This document shows, in pieces, positions 5,078 to 6,038 of a stretch of DNA of 6,038 bases. The notes below the pieces were generated by a model, which saw only the letters and a list, made by a program, of their open reading frames with translations, made no database searches and was not told the origin of the DNA. The first letter of the stretch is position 1. Every line of letters starts with the position of its first letter. Origin of the DNA: Planctomycetota bacterium (GTDB lineage Bacteria; Planctomycetota; Phycisphaerae; WQYP01); assembly GCA_021816165.1 (NCBI GenBank), contig JAKAYZ010000175.1, positions 1-6,038 on the forward strand, in the 5' to 3' direction. The translations under genes were made by a program, and so were the position numbers.

Positions 5078-6038
5078 GGCTCGGCCGCGAACACAACATG
5101 TGCAAACCGTAAAACAGGAACTGCTGGTGCGTTTGGGCAGCGGTTTTCATGGCCCCGGATCACGTTTTTTTTCGGCCCGCGCTATCGCCCGGCGTTTCGG
5201 CGTATGCTATCAGACCGCTGATCGCCTGCTCGACGAACTGGCGGTGGACGGTTGGCTGGTGCGGCGACCGGCCTCCGGCACCTATCTGCCGGGTGGGCGT
5301 TGTGAGTATCGCGGCGTGGATTTGATCTTTCATCCCCGGGCGCGCCATCCGGAAAGTTTTGGGGCGCGGCTAAGGCAACTGCTGCAAAGCGAATTTCATC
5401 AGGCCCAGATTGCGGTGCGCGATAGATGGCCGAGCCGCGGCCGTATCCCGCTGGCTGCACGGTGGCTGCCCATCATGTGGGAGAGTCCGGCGGCCGTGGC
5501 GGAATGTGTGCGGCGGCAGTGTGCCGGCATCATGATCAACGATAGGCCCCCGGCCGGCCTGGGAGCACTGTTTCTCGACAGCGTATCCGTGGATGATTTT
5601 GGAGGGGGAGCAATGGCAGCGGAACTGCTGCGGCGGCATGTTCCGGCCGGCGGCGTCTGGGTGATCTTGGCCGGTCCGCCGAGCGACCAGCGGAGCCAAG
5701 CCAGAGTGCGAGGTTTTCTTTCGCGGCAGCCGGCCACGGTGATTGCCGCGCCGAACTGGTATGTACAAGGGGGCCTGACGGTAGCGGCCAAAGTTCTGGC
5801 GCGGCGACCGGCCGGCATATTTTGTTGTAATGATCGCCTGGCCGAGGCCATTTGTGTCCTGTGCGCGCAGCGGCACATGGCTCCGCCGTGTCTGGTCGGA
5901 TTTGACGATGCGCCGGTGGCCCAGCGTCTTGGCCTGACCACCATCGCCATTCCTTGGGCTGGTCTGGTGCAAGCGGTGGTAACTGCGGCACGACGACGCC
6001 TGGAGCACGATAGCGGCGGCGGAATGCGCCATGTCTTG
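5076..6038 (+). CDS. GntR/LacI chimeric transcriptional regulator (C-terminus runs off right edge)
   Basis: The frame is open from ATG 5076 to the window end (321 codons) with no stop. Residues about 11-72 form a GntR-type winged helix: a helix-turn-helix ARRFGVCYQTADRLLDEL (38-55), followed by the wing DGWLVRRPASGTYLP (58-72), matching the GntR pattern L-x-x-[ED]-G-[WLY]-[LI]-x-R-x-x-G-[ST]-[YF]. Residues about 80-321 resemble the LacI/periplasmic-binding-protein sensor: VDDFGGGAMAAELLRRHV (172-189), VWVILAGPPSDQRSQARVRGF (194-214), GIFCCNDRLAEAI (247-259), CLVGFDDAPVAQRLGLTTIAI (272-292). This architecture is the AraR-type sugar-responsive repressor arrangement. The protein is expected to be nearly complete, missing perhaps 15-50 residues. 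No Shine-Dalgarno sequence precedes the ATG, and an in-frame stop at 5061-5063 blocks extension. It probably represses the divergent operon until a sugar ligand binds; this is inferred from position. Confidence 0.87.
   Translation, partial: MARPRTQHVQTVKQELLVRLGSGFHGPGSRFFSARAIARRFGVCYQTADRLLDELAVDGWLVRRPASGTYLPGGRCEYRGVDLIFHPRARHPESFGARLRQLLQSEFHQAQIAVRDRWPSRGRIPLAARWLPIMWESPAAVAECVRRQCAGIMINDRPPAGLGALFLDSVSVDDFGGGAMAAELLRRHVPAGGVWVILAGPPSDQRSQARVRGFLSRQPATVIAAPNWYVQGGLTVAAKVLARRPAGIFCCNDRLAEAICVLCAQRHMAPPCLVGFDDAPVAQRLGLTTIAIPWAGLVQAVVTAARRRLEHDSGGGMRHVL

Noticed and set aside
5370..6032. Long minus-strand reading frame (220 codons) opposite the regulator
   Set aside because: It is rich in Arg, His, Pro and Ser with no recognisable domain, while the plus frame over the same bases shows clear LacI-sensor motifs. 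It is a GC-driven antisense shadow.

Overview
The window is about 57-60% GC by eye and is almost entirely coding. It holds six tightly packed minus-strand genes, running right to left from about 4995 and off the left edge. A divergent plus-strand regulator starts at 5076 and runs off the right edge. There are no RNA genes, insertion sequences, CRISPR arrays or long intergenic stretches. The mix of an orphan FAD_oxidored-type flavoprotein, xylose-isomerase-like TIM-barrel proteins, a UPF0309 SIS protein, a ROK kinase and a GntR/LacI chimeric regulator is typical of sugar-degrading Planctomycetota, Verrucomicrobiota or Lentisphaerota. That assignment is an inference from gene content and not proven by any marker.

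Layout in transcription order (minus strand): short-chain dehydrogenase (4189-4995); ROK sugar kinase (3281-4186, 2 bp gap); SIS-domain sugar isomerase of the UPF0309 type (2458-3264, 16 bp gap); TIM-barrel sugar isomerase/epimerase (1697-2461, GTG start in a 4 bp GTGA overlap); FAD-dependent oxidoreductase (279-1676, 20 bp gap); a second TIM-barrel isomerase/epimerase (1-282, ATGA overlap, C-terminus off the edge). The spacing and overlaps point to one polycistronic mRNA with translational coupling at two junctions.

The regulator (5076 to the edge) joins a GntR-type winged helix to a LacI-type sugar-binding domain. It shares an 80 bp AT-rich divergent control region (4996-5075) with the operon. 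The simplest reading is a substrate-inducible cytoplasmic cassette for an unidentified sugar or sugar derivative. Two oxidoreductases (SDR and flavoprotein) and two epimerase-like enzymes would interconvert keto and hydroxy forms, the ROK kinase would phosphorylate the sugar, and the SIS protein would isomerise the phosphosugar. No transporter, glycoside hydrolase or aldolase is visible, so the substrate cannot be named. The most notable details are the loss of the zinc-binding cysteines from the ROK kinase, the lack of a Shine-Dalgarno sequence for the regulator (possibly leaderless), and the unusual enzyme combination.
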